From contig NZ_CP147776.1 in NCBI RefSeq assembly GCF_037300705.1, positions 5,276,857-5,340,856 on the forward strand: a DNA stretch of 64,000 nucleotides. The letters run 5' to 3'. This DNA comes from Massilia sp. W12. Lineage in GTDB: Bacteria > Pseudomonadota > Gammaproteobacteria > Burkholderiales > Burkholderiaceae_D. The notes below the pieces were generated by a model that did not search any database, was not told the origin of the DNA, and was given only the letters and a program-made list of their open reading frames with translations. The translations under genes and the position numbers were made by a program. Of this stretch, positions 25,106 through 33,110 are shown piece after piece. The first letter of the stretch is position 1. Each line of letters begins with the position of its first letter.

Positions 25106-26704
25106 ATGCCTGCCCTGTCACGTTTTGCGCGCGCCTGCGCACTCTGTCTGCCCTGCCTGTTCCTGCCGCCCGCGCTGGCGCAAACAGCGCCTCCGCAAGT
25201 CGATGAAAGCGCCTTGCGCGCCCATCTGGCGCTGTTGTCTTCTGATTTATTTGAGGGGCGCGGCACTGGCCAGCGCGGCGGCGATTTGACCGTAGCCTAT
25301 CTGGAAACCCAAGCGCGCGTACTCGGTCTGCGCCCTGCGGCGGGCGAGAGTTATCGGCAAGCGGTGAAACTCGTGGGCATTCAAGCGCAAAGCGATGGCT
25401 TGCGCGCCGTCGCGCAGGGCAAGGAATTGCGCTGGCAGGATGGGCGCGATTGGCTGCCCGGCAGCGATCTGGACAGCAGCAGCGTGTTTGATCACCCCTT
25501 GCTGTTTGTCGGCTATGGCATTCATGCGCCGCAAGAAAACTGGGATGATTACAAGGATGTGGATTGCAAGGGCAAGATTCTGTTGATGCTGTCCGGCGAG
25601 CCGCAACCGACGGCCCAGGCCCCGCAACGCTTCGCCGGCGCCGCACTGAGTTATTTTGGCCGCCGCAGCTACAAGGCGGAAGAAGCACTGCGGCGCGGCG
25701 CGGCTGGCGTGATCTTTATTCATACCGAAGCCAATGCATTGACTTCCTGGAGCGTGCTGGCGAATGGCCAGGGCGAGCATTTCAAGCTGGACGACGGCAA
25801 ACCCGGTCTGGCCCTGCAAGCCTGGCTGAGCGAAGCGGCCAGCGCCGAATTACTGCAAGCCGCCGGCTTGGATCTGAAAACCTTGCACAGCGAAGCCGAG
25901 AGCGGCAAGCTGCAAGCGCGCGCTCTGGCGCTGCGCCTGCAAGGGCGGCTGCAAGTCAAAGCGCGCCGTCTGGAACAATACAATATCGCTGCCCTGATTC
26001 CCGGCACGGATCCGCAACTCAAGCATGAATGGGTGATTTACAGCGCACATTGGGATCATTTGGGACGTAAAGAAGGCAGCCAGGGCGATCTGATTTTCAA
26101 TGGCGCGGTGGACAATGCATCCGGTACGGCGTCGCTGCTGGCGATGGCGCAAGCCGCCGTGCGCCATCCGGGCAAGCGCAGCCAACTCTTTTTATGGGTG
26201 GCGGCGGAAGAACAGGGTTTGCTGGGCAGCGCCTGGTATGCTGCGCACCCGCTCACGCCGCTGGGCAAAACCGCCGCCAATTTAAACCTGGACACCATGA
26301 ATTTTGTTGGCCGCACGCGCGACATCAGCGTGTTTGGCAGCGAACGCAGCGATTTGCATGGCTACGCCGCACAGGTGGCGCGCAGCATGGGATTGGAATT
26401 GGCGCCGCCGCGCGTGGACACGCATGGGGTGTATTTCCGCAGCGATCATTTCAGCTTCGCCAAAGCCGGCGTGCCGGCATTCTCAGTCGGCAGCGGCAGC
26501 CAATATCTGCAGGCGGATGGCGGTCTCAAGCGCAAAGGCTATGGCGCGCGCTATCACCAGGCCAGCGATGAATATGATCCGGCCTGGGATTTGTCCGGCA
26601 TGCGCGAACAGGCGCAATTCACCCTCAATCTGGGACGCGCCCTGGCCGATGCGCCAGCGCTGCCGCAGTGGAAGCCGGGCGATCCATTCGCCAAAGCGCG
26701 CTGA
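25106..26704 (+). CDS. M28-family zinc aminopeptidase, secreted
   Basis: The 532-residue product has a signal peptide ending near ALAQT, so it acts in the periplasm or outside. A PA domain is inserted at about residues 130-290. Zinc ligands of the M28 catalytic domain are visible: SAHWDHLG (His and Asp nearby), GAVDNASGTASLL (bridging Asp), AAEEQGLLGS (catalytic Glu and ligand Glu), LNLDTMNF (Asp) and FRSDHFSFA (His). The family removes N-terminal residues from peptides. A strong terminator follows about 90 bases later. It is a single-gene unit. Confidence 0.93.
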   Translation: MPALSRFARACALCLPCLFLPPALAQTAPPQVDESALRAHLALLSSDLFEGRGTGQRGGDLTVAYLETQARVLGLRPAAGESYRQAVKLVGIQAQSDGLRAVAQGKELRWQDGRDWLPGSDLDSSSVFDHPLLFVGYGIHAPQENWDDYKDVDCKGKILLMLSGEPQPTAQAPQRFAGAALSYFGRRSYKAEEALRRGAAGVIFIHTEANALTSWSVLANGQGEHFKLDDGKPGLALQAWLSEAASAELLQAAGLDLKTLHSEAESGKLQARALALRLQGRLQVKARRLEQYNIAALIPGTDPQLKHEWVIYSAHWDHLGRKEGSQGDLIFNGAVDNASGTASLLAMAQAAVRHPGKRSQLFLWVAAEEQGLLGSAWYAAHPLTPLGKTAANLNLDTMNFVGRTRDISVFGSERSDLHGYAAQVARSMGLELAPPRVDTHGVYFRSDHFSFAKAGVPAFSVGSGSQYLQADGGLKRKGYGARYHQASDEYDPAWDLSGMREQAQFTLNLGRALADAPALPQWKPGDPFAKAR

Positions 26705-26791
26705 AGCTGCGCGTTGCTGTCTGCCGGTGCTTGAATCCGCGCCGCAGGCGTCGCGCATCAGCTATCCGGCGCGCCTCACCAGCTGCAAACC

Positions 26792-26833
26792 GGGACGCAT
26801 TCTGTTGATACGGAATGCGTCCCTTTTTCTTTC
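26792..26833 (+). terminator. intrinsic terminator after the M28 peptidase gene
   Basis: GGGACGCATTC (26792-26802) and GAATGCGTCCC (26813-26823) form a perfect 11-bp stem with a 10-base loop, followed by TTTTTCTTTC. Confidence 0.92.
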
Positions 26834-27072
26834 CTGAGTGAGGAGTTGAGATGCCAAGCTTGAGCTGAGGCTTGGCGCAGGCAGCGCGTATGCCGGTTGT
26901 TACGCCGATTTTTGTGAATGCGTACAATCGCGCTGCAGTTGCGGCGCCGGGAATGGCAATGCCTGCCGCCAGCTGGAAAACGGTTCTTGCGATCGCTTTC
27001 AGACTTTGTACGGCCGGGACGCTATGTGCGGCCTGCATCCGCCATACGTCAATGCGCCGCCCCGGGCCAGAC
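26834..27072. other. intergenic region without recognisable gene
   Basis: This stretch follows the M28 terminator and faces the 3' end of the minus-strand hydrolase. It contains a small inverted repeat, GCCAAGC with GCTTGGC near 26853-26876, but no open frame with family resemblance, tRNA or repeat array. Together with 26705-26791 the gap is about 370 bases. Confidence 0.6.
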
Positions 27073-27924
27073 TTATGGCTGCAAAATAAAGTCGCGGATC
27101 ACTTGCAATGCGGCCGGCGCATCATCGCGCCAGACGCCATGCCCGCAATGATCCATCTGCACATAAGTGACAGGGGCATGCACCAGCGCATCCGCTAAAC
27201 GGCGCGTTAATTCCCAGGGAATAATCGGGTCTTGCGTCCCGGCCAGCACCAAAGTGGGACAAGTGATCTTGCTCAGATCAGCATGCAAATCAATCGATTG
27301 AAATTCGCCGCCCGGGCGCAGATAGTGGCGCAGCACTTCAAATTTGCGGATCACCGGACTCGGCGCCTGCGGGTCGCGCCATTGTGCGCCATACAGCGGA
27401 TAACAGACCTGCATATAGCGCTCATAGTCTTCCTGCTCCATGCGCCCCCACATCGCGCGCGCCGCTGCGCCGGCGTCTGCCCCGCCGCGTTCGGCAAAAC
27501 GCTGTACGCACAAATCAATGTCCCATTTGGCGCAAATTGAGGAGATGATCAGCTTGGCCGCATGGCCCGGGTGACGGATGCCATACGCTTGCGCCACATG
27601 GCCGCCGAAGGATTGTCCCAGCACCACCGGCTTAACGATGCCCAGCACATCGCAAAACGCGCGCACATCGTCGGCCCATTGCGCCAGATTCCAGTCTGCC
27701 GGATTGTCGCCTTGCGAGCGGCCATTGCCGCGATGATCCAGCCACACCAATTGAAAATGCTCGGCCAGCGGCAATAATTCCTGCTTCACGCCCATATGGT
27801 CAAACCCCGGCCCGCCGTGCAGCAGTAAGAGCGTGGGAACTTCGCGCGCCACGCCATCCACGGCGCGCACCTTAGGCCCGGTCACATCAAAAAACAGGCG
27901 GTTATGGTTGACTTCAACAAACAT
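27073..27924 (-). CDS. alpha/beta-hydrolase (proline iminopeptidase-like, S33)
   Basis: The 283-residue product from the ATG at 27924 (GGAG upstream) has the oxyanion-hole motif LLHGGPGFDH, the nucleophile elbow GQSFGGH, a catalytic Asp in LAGTQDPIIP and a catalytic His in DHCGHGVWRDD. The first motif, HGGPG, is the proline-iminopeptidase type, but many S33 relatives act on other esters or amides. It is distinct from the true pip gene found 2 kb further on. It has no signal peptide. The stretch after its stop is gene-free for about 240 bases. Confidence 0.85.
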   Translation of the reverse strand: MFVEVNHNRLFFDVTGPKVRAVDGVAREVPTLLLLHGGPGFDHMGVKQELLPLAEHFQLVWLDHRGNGRSQGDNPADWNLAQWADDVRAFCDVLGIVKPVVLGQSFGGHVAQAYGIRHPGHAAKLIISSICAKWDIDLCVQRFAERGGADAGAAARAMWGRMEQEDYERYMQVCYPLYGAQWRDPQAPSPVIRKFEVLRHYLRPGGEFQSIDLHADLSKITCPTLVLAGTQDPIIPWELTRRLADALVHAPVTYVQMDHCGHGVWRDDAPAALQVIRDFILQP

Positions 27925-28161
27925 GACAAGACTCCAACTGATGGCAAAAGCCAAGCATAAACCATCACCCTGCATCACGCCAGTTGGCGCCATGCAGGCT
28001 GCACAATGGGACACAAAGGAAATTTGTGCGGCGCAACATAAATTCGCAGCGGAATTTCCATGAATTATTTTTGTTATGCAGAAAGTTGCTTTTGGGACTG
28101 GTACTGTCGCCAGTTTTCGCTATACTGGATTGCATCAACCTTTGTTTTCCACGGAGGATGT

Positions 28162-28848
28162 ATGCCAAGGCGCGCCAGACTGAAATTTGCAGGAGTGACA
28201 GTTCACCTGATCCAGCGAGCATTGCCGAATGAGGCGTGCTTTTTCTCCGATGCGGATTATAAATTCTACATAGAAAGCCTGACCGAACTGGCCAGCCGTT
28301 TTCAATGTGCAATTCACGCATATGCTTTACTTCCCAATGAGGTGCACATCCTCGCCACGCCAAAAGACGCCGATGGCGTTTCCTGGCTGATGAAGCACCT
28401 GTCACAACGCTATGTGCAATATGTGAATCAACATCATGAGCGCAGCGGCAGTCTGTGGGAGGGACGCTTCCGCTCTTCCCTGCTGCAAGGGGCGGAATAT
28501 GTGCTGTCCTGTTACCGCTATATCGAACAGGCGCCGGTGCGCGCCGGGCTGTGCAATCATGCCCGGCTCTACCCTTGGAGCAGTTATCGCGCCAATGCCG
28601 AGGGCAAGAGCAATGCCCTGCTGACCCCGCATAAGCTGTATCAAAAACTGGCGGGCGACGCCGGCGAGCGCAGTCTGGCTTACCGCGCCATGTGCAAAAC
28701 CCCGCTGCCGGAAACCATGGAAAATATTTTGCGCCGCGCCTGCAATGGCGCGCATGTGCTGGGCAACGCCAAGTTCATCGCGCAAATCGAAGCCGAGGTG
28801 GGTTACAAGGTGACGCGCGGCCGCGCTGGCCGCCCCGCTGCTCACTGA
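28162..28848 (+). CDS. REP-associated tyrosine transposase relative (Y1/TnpREP), probably degenerate
   Basis: From the ATG at 28162 (GGAGG nine bases upstream) the product has 228 residues. It follows the RAYT pattern closely: RRARLKFAGVTVHLIQR, CFFSDADYKFYIESL, HAYALLPNEVHILATP, SQRYVQYVNQ, SGSLWEGRFRSSLL, and CYRYIEQAPVRAGL containing the catalytic Tyr. Key positions differ from the usual family: the first His of the HUH metal motif is Glu60 (EVH), the usual GN after QR is AL, and NPVRAG is APVRAG. The gene is complete with a good ribosome binding site and no frameshift, so it is kept as a protein but may lack nuclease activity. No clear REP array is seen beside it. Confidence 0.8.
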   Translation: MPRRARLKFAGVTVHLIQRALPNEACFFSDADYKFYIESLTELASRFQCAIHAYALLPNEVHILATPKDADGVSWLMKHLSQRYVQYVNQHHERSGSLWEGRFRSSLLQGAEYVLSCYRYIEQAPVRAGLCNHARLYPWSSYRANAEGKSNALLTPHKLYQKLAGDAGERSLAYRAMCKTPLPETMENILRRACNGAHVLGNAKFIAQIEAEVGYKVTRGRAGRPAAH

Positions 28849-28854
28849 GCTGCA

Positions 28855-28893
28855 CAAAAAACAGGCGCCGTTTTCACACGGCGCCTGTTTTTT
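28855..28893. terminator. bidirectional intrinsic terminator
   Basis: ACAGGCGCCG (28861-28870) and CGGCGCCTGT (28879-28888) form a 10-bp stem extended by A/T pairs, with runs of A on the left and T on the right. It separates the transposase relative from the converging sulfite-oxidase-family gene. Confidence 0.93.
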
Positions 28894-28933
28894 CTCGTTC
28901 GTTCAGCGCGCAGACGCGCTGCGCGCGCCTGCC

Positions 28934-29932
28934 TTACGCCACATTCACTTCAATCCAAAACCACTCATTGCGCGCGCCCTTCTGTGGTTGCACCCGGCCA
29001 TCGCATGCGCGGGCGCGGCATGCCAGGCGGTGCTGGCCCGGCGCCGCGCGCCAGTCAATCGCAAAACGCTGCCATGCATATTCTTGCTTGGCTTGCAGTT
29101 GCGCAGGCGCCCAGCTGACGCCGCCATCCACACTGACTTCCACCAGATCCACCCCACCGCTGGCCCAGGCCCAGCCCTGCAAGCTGTGCACCCCGGAGGA
29201 AAGGGACATGCCAGTCTGATGCGATACAAAGACAGCATGCGGCGCAATTTGCCAAACCGGGCGCATTTGTCCATTCACTTCTTCGTTATACAGAACGGCG
29301 CTGAAATAACCCGTGGCGCGTTTGTCAGCCAGATGCAGATTGGTCAACCACTTGGTGGAATTGGTGCCATAGCATTCCGGCACTACCAGACGCACCGGCG
29401 CACCACGTTCAGGCGTCAATTCCTCGCCATTGATATGGGTCGCCAATATTGGTTGATGATGTTGCAGCAATTCAAGTGACAGATCTTTTTGATAATACAA
29501 ATTCTCGTTTTTGTTGAAGCTGCCCCAGTCTGCCCCCTTGGACCATAAATAGCGCGCTTCAGGCAACACTTCCGCCTTTTCCAATAAGGCCGAAAGCAAG
29601 ACCCCGCGCCAGCGCACTGTGCCAACCCGGCGCACCGGATGGGTCGGATTGAGCGGGCTGCCGGCGCATTCATGCGTCGCCACCACTTCAATTTGCTCAA
29701 ACGCCATCAAATCGTCATATGTCAACTCGATAGGATTGCGCACCAGTCCATCCACACGCATGCGCCATTTTTCGCGCGAGACGCTGAACACACCCATATG
29801 AACCACCGTGAACATGGACGCGGTAGGCGTGATAAAACTGTCCAGTTCTGCCAGTGAAGGTTGAAACAATTCAAAACCGGCATGCTCGACACGCCAGCCT
29901 TCATGTTCCTCATCGTTTGATTGTTGTTCCAT
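28934..29932 (-). CDS. sulfite-oxidase-family molybdenum enzyme (no export signal)
   Basis: The 332-residue product from the ATG at 29932 (GGAGG seven bases upstream) has a molybdopterin domain with ATHECAGSPLNP, whose Cys ligates Mo, GSFNKNENLYYQK and RLVVPECYGTNSTKWLT. It continues into the Ig-like dimerisation domain (SGVHSLQGWAWASGG, VEVSVDGGVSW). This is the sulfite oxidase or SoxC type layout. The N-terminus is polar and has no Tat or Sec signal, unlike periplasmic sulfite dehydrogenases, so a cytoplasmic location is likely. No cytochrome subunit gene adjoins it. The substrate could be sulfite or another oxyanion. Confidence 0.85.
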   Translation of the reverse strand: MEQQSNDEEHEGWRVEHAGFELFQPSLAELDSFITPTASMFTVVHMGVFSVSREKWRMRVDGLVRNPIELTYDDLMAFEQIEVVATHECAGSPLNPTHPVRRVGTVRWRGVLLSALLEKAEVLPEARYLWSKGADWGSFNKNENLYYQKDLSLELLQHHQPILATHINGEELTPERGAPVRLVVPECYGTNSTKWLTNLHLADKRATGYFSAVLYNEEVNGQMRPVWQIAPHAVFVSHQTGMSLSSGVHSLQGWAWASGGVDLVEVSVDGGVSWAPAQLQAKQEYAWQRFAIDWRAAPGQHRLACRARACDGRVQPQKGARNEWFWIEVNVA

Positions 29933-30149
29933 TACCTTACCTCCAGCGCAGAAAGTCCACACCACAATCAGGGCGATTCATACAGGCAAAGCAAGATTGC
30001 GAATCAATCAAGATTCAAAAAATATTTCCCAACGGCATTTTTTATTATGCTACACCTGATTTTGCCGCCTTGCATGGTTTTTATCAGGAATTGCGGTTTA
30101 CCGGCAGACGCGGGCAAAGGGACAGGCCCTTTGCGCCACAAAAGACGCT

Positions 30150-31100
30150 TCAGCCGAAGTGGCCGTGCAATTTGAAGTTTTCGGTGGCCTGCACCAGCTG
30201 TTTGCAAATCCCGCTTTCCATCGCTGCGTGACCGGCATCCGGCACAAATTCAAGTCGCGAACCGGGCCAGGCTTGATGCAAACGCCACGCCGCTTTCGGG
30301 GTGCAAATCACATCGTAGCGGCCATGCACAATAAAACAGGGCAAATGGCGCACTTGTTTGACTTCATTGAGCAATTGATTATCAGCAAAGAAACCGCGCT
30401 CCACCATGTAGTGCGCTTCCAAGCGTCCGACGCCGATGCACAATTCGTCATCGCTGTCTTCCTCCGCGCGCGGCAGCATATACACACGCAAGTCTTCGTA
30501 ACGGGTCCAGGCGCGCGCATATGGTAAAAAATCCTGCGGCTCACCTTGCAGAATGCGGCGCGCATAGGCCTGCAGCAAATTGCCGCGCTCTTGCGGCGGA
30601 ATCATGGCGGCGAATTCGGCATGCACGTCAGGATGAAATTCGCTGGCGCCATCGATAAACCAATCGATTTCGTCTTGTGTGCACAGGAAAATGCCGCGCA
30701 AGACAAAACCCAGACATTGTTGCGGGTGCGCCTCGCCATACGCCAGGGCCAGGGTGGAACCCCAGGAACCACCGAACACCAGCCACTTTTCAATGCCCAG
30801 CATGGCGCGCAAACGTTCAATATCGTCAATCAGCAATTGGGTGGTGTTGTTGCGGATCTCGCCCAGCGGGGTGGAGCGCCCCGCACCGCGCTGATCAAAC
30901 AGAACAATGCGGTAATGCGCAGGATCAAAAAAGCGCCGGTGCGCCGGCGAACACCCGGCGCCGGGGCCGCCATGTAAAAACAAAACCGGCTGACCTTGCG
31001 GATTGCCGCATTCTTCCCAGTAAATTGTATGAATCTCATCCACCGGCAACATGCCATGGCGATATGGCTCAAGCGGCGGAAACAAGGTGGTTTGCGGCAT
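30150..31100 (-). CDS. pip: proline iminopeptidase
   Basis: The 316-residue cytosolic enzyme removes N-terminal proline from peptides. Family blocks are intact: LFLHGGPGAGCSP (oxyanion hole), FDQRGAGRSTP, FGGSWGSTLALAYGE with the nucleophile Ser, VHGRYDVICTP with the catalytic Asp, and PDAGHAAMESG with the catalytic His. The length and opening LFPPLEPYRHGMLPVD are standard. It lies 11 bases downstream of the LysE-type exporter gene. A small hairpin without T run (GCAAAGGG/CCCTTTGC, 30114-30134) follows the stop. Confidence 0.96.
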   Translation of the reverse strand: MPQTTLFPPLEPYRHGMLPVDEIHTIYWEECGNPQGQPVLFLHGGPGAGCSPAHRRFFDPAHYRIVLFDQRGAGRSTPLGEIRNNTTQLLIDDIERLRAMLGIEKWLVFGGSWGSTLALAYGEAHPQQCLGFVLRGIFLCTQDEIDWFIDGASEFHPDVHAEFAAMIPPQERGNLLQAYARRILQGEPQDFLPYARAWTRYEDLRVYMLPRAEEDSDDELCIGVGRLEAHYMVERGFFADNQLLNEVKQVRHLPCFIVHGRYDVICTPKAAWRLHQAWPGSRLEFVPDAGHAAMESGICKQLVQATENFKLHGHFG

Positions 31101-31111
31101 ATCGCTCTCCT

Positions 31112-31762
31112 TTATGCGGCAGCTTGCGTGCTGCGCTTGACGAAAAACAGGCCGGCGCCCAGCCCGATCAATAATGAGCCGAAAATCCGGTTTTGGATGC
31201 GCATGGCGCGCGCATTGCGCATCACGCCCTGCAATGAAGCCGCCAGCGCGGCATAGCCGTGCATCACCACCAGATCAATGCTGACCATGGTTACGCCCAG
31301 AATCGCCAGCTGCGGCGCAACCGGCGCATGCTGGTCAATGAATTGCGGCAACACCGCCACCATGAACAAAATCCCTTTCGGGTTGGTGGCGTTGGTGAAA
31401 AATCCGATCAGGAAGCGGCGCTTGAAGTCCGGGGCCGGGCCCAGCTCCACCCGCGCCGGATTGCTGCTGTCTGTCGCCACTTTGGCGCGCCATTGCATCA
31501 CGCCAAGGAAGATCAAATACAGCGCGCCTGTCACTTTGACTGCAAAAAAGGCGGTCTCGGAAGCCAGCAGCAAGGAGCCGACGCCAGCGCCGGCGATTAA
31601 CAGCACCAGCAATAAGCCGGCTTGCAAGCCGAGAATCGTGCCGCTGGCTTTACGCACGCCGTAGGACAGGCCATGCGACATCGACAGCACCGCCCCTGAG
31701 CCGGGGGACACGGCAATCAAGCAGGCGGCGACAAAAAACGTTAACCAGAGCGAGAAACTCAT
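31112..31762 (-). CDS. LysE/RhtB-family amino acid exporter
   Basis: The 216-residue protein has about six membrane helices. AVSPGSGAVLSMSHGLSYG, KASGTILGLQAGLL and KRRFLIGFFTNATNPKGILFMVAVLPQF are the standard RhtB signatures. It exports an amino acid or a related metabolite; the substrate is unknown. The genes run asparaginase (upstream, 9 bases), exporter, proline iminopeptidase, which suggests a small operon dealing with amino acids released from peptides or asparagine. Confidence 0.92.
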   Translation of the reverse strand: MSFSLWLTFFVAACLIAVSPGSGAVLSMSHGLSYGVRKASGTILGLQAGLLLVLLIAGAGVGSLLLASETAFFAVKVTGALYLIFLGVMQWRAKVATDSSNPARVELGPAPDFKRRFLIGFFTNATNPKGILFMVAVLPQFIDQHAPVAPQLAILGVTMVSIDLVVMHGYAALAASLQGVMRNARAMRIQNRIFGSLLIGLGAGLFFVKRSTQAAA

Positions 31763-31771
31763 GCGGCCTCC

Positions 31772-32257
31772 TCAGAGCGGCTGAAAAACGCCCGCGCTGC
31801 GGTTTTTTTGCACATTGTCCCAGGGGAAAACCTGGCCGTTCATGGCCACATACACGCCATGCGGCAGGGTTTGCGCCACGCCCACCGCACAGCCCAGATT
31901 GAACAGGGCGTCCGAGTTCGCCACTTCATATGGAATCATGGCCCCGGTCAGGACGATGGCTGCCGGCAAATTTGCCGCTCCCAGCACAGCAGCGGTTTCG
32001 CGCATGGTGTCGGTGCCGTGAATAATCACGATCGCCGGCTCAGTCGCGGCGCGGCAGGCGTCGAGCACGCGCTGGCGGTCTGCTTCGGTCATATCCAGCG
32101 AATCCAGCAGCGGCAGCACATGCAAAGTATGCGGCAGGGTCAGGCGGCAGCGCTTGAGCACCGCCGGCAGATAACTTTCCGCAAAATCCAGCTTGCCGCG
32201 GATTTCATCATAATGTTTATCGAAGGTTCCGCCGGTGGCGATCACACGCAAACTCAT
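31772..32257 (-). CDS. short asparaginase-domain protein
   Basis: From the ATG at 32257 (AGGAGA upstream) the product has 161 residues, about half the size of type I/II L-asparaginase. The N-terminal RVIATGGTFDK holds the first catalytic Thr, and IIHGTDTMRETA holds the second Thr and Asp. The C-terminal domain is absent with no sign of frameshift; single-domain relatives of this size are common in proteobacteria. It may hydrolyse asparagine weakly or act on another amide. It leads the operon with the exporter and pip. Confidence 0.85.
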   Translation of the reverse strand: MSLRVIATGGTFDKHYDEIRGKLDFAESYLPAVLKRCRLTLPHTLHVLPLLDSLDMTEADRQRVLDACRAATEPAIVIIHGTDTMRETAAVLGAANLPAAIVLTGAMIPYEVANSDALFNLGCAVGVAQTLPHGVYVAMNGQVFPWDNVQKNRSAGVFQPL

Positions 32258-32361
32258 GGCCCTCTCTCCTCTGATTAGTGCGAATATTGCCTGCCCCGCC
32301 AGCACCGGGCGGCGGGTGAAAACGGTACACTATACTATTTTTAAAACGGATACGGTTCGGC

Positions 32362-33105
32362 ATGAAGGCGATTGCTCCAGGCACAGTCATTTTCCACCGC
32401 CATCGCGGGTATGGCGTGATTACGGCTGTCAATTTGCTGACCGGCTGGATTTCAGCGCGCTTTGGCAGTGAGCGCCGCACCCTGGATTTGCATCTGGGTT
32501 GCGCTCAGGTCAGCCATGCATGCGGCGAGGCGATCCGCTTTCCGCAGAATGCGCCTCACCGCATGCCGCAAGCGCGTTTGATGGAAATGGTGTGCGCCTT
32601 GCACGCTGCCGGCTATCAACGCCTGTATCTGTATAACTGGCCGCAAGCATCCGGCCTGCATTGGCGCTGGCATTTATTCGCCGGGCCGCGCAACTGGATG
32701 CAACGCCCGCTGCGCCCCGGCTGGTATGGCGCCGGTTCTGATTACAATATGAATCCGGTGCTGGGCTGGGGCGATCAACCCGGCGCCAGCGCAACTGAGT
32801 TGGCGCAAGCGCTGGCCGCATTTGACCCTGATGGTTTGAGCCAGGCGCTGGGACGGGATGAAGATCACAGCCAGTGGTTTGCCGCTGCCTGCGCCAAGCT
32901 GCTGCCGGACTATGCCTTCAGTTTTGAGATGGATGGCTTTCAAAGCGGCGACGAATTGCCGCCGTTGCGCATTACCCCGGTGCGACTGGGTGTGCCGCCC
33001 TACAGCGGCGCGACTATCGGCTGGCCGCCCGGTTGGGCGCGCCTGTGGCCGCACAAACGCGCCCACCTCATGCCCGCCCCCAAATTTGCGCTCGAAACAG
33101 GCTGA
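32362..33105 (+). CDS. protein of unknown function with Tudor-like N-terminus
   Basis: The 247-residue cytosolic product is not recognised. Its first 45 residues (GTVIFHRHRGYGVITAV, then ISARFGSERRTLDL) resemble the small beta-barrel found at the end of UvrD/PcrA helicases and in CarD-like proteins, which bind RNA polymerase or nucleic acid. The remaining part is rich in Trp, Gly and Pro (HWRWHLFAGPRNWMQR, GWYGAGSDYNMNPVLGWG) and has no motif I can name. A TATACT sequence lies about 30 bases before the ATG. The stop is five bases from the converging dehydrogenase gene. Confidence 0.65.
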   Translation: MKAIAPGTVIFHRHRGYGVITAVNLLTGWISARFGSERRTLDLHLGCAQVSHACGEAIRFPQNAPHRMPQARLMEMVCALHAAGYQRLYLYNWPQASGLHWRWHLFAGPRNWMQRPLRPGWYGAGSDYNMNPVLGWGDQPGASATELAQALAAFDPDGLSQALGRDEDHSQWFAAACAKLLPDYAFSFEMDGFQSGDELPPLRITPVRLGVPPYSGATIGWPPGWARLWPHKRAHLMPAPKFALETG

Positions 33106-33110
33106 ACAGA

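Noticed and set aside
30114-30134. Hairpin GCAAAGGG/CCCTTTGC after the proline iminopeptidase gene as a terminator
   Set aside because: No T run follows on the minus strand, so it does not meet the pattern of an intrinsic terminator.
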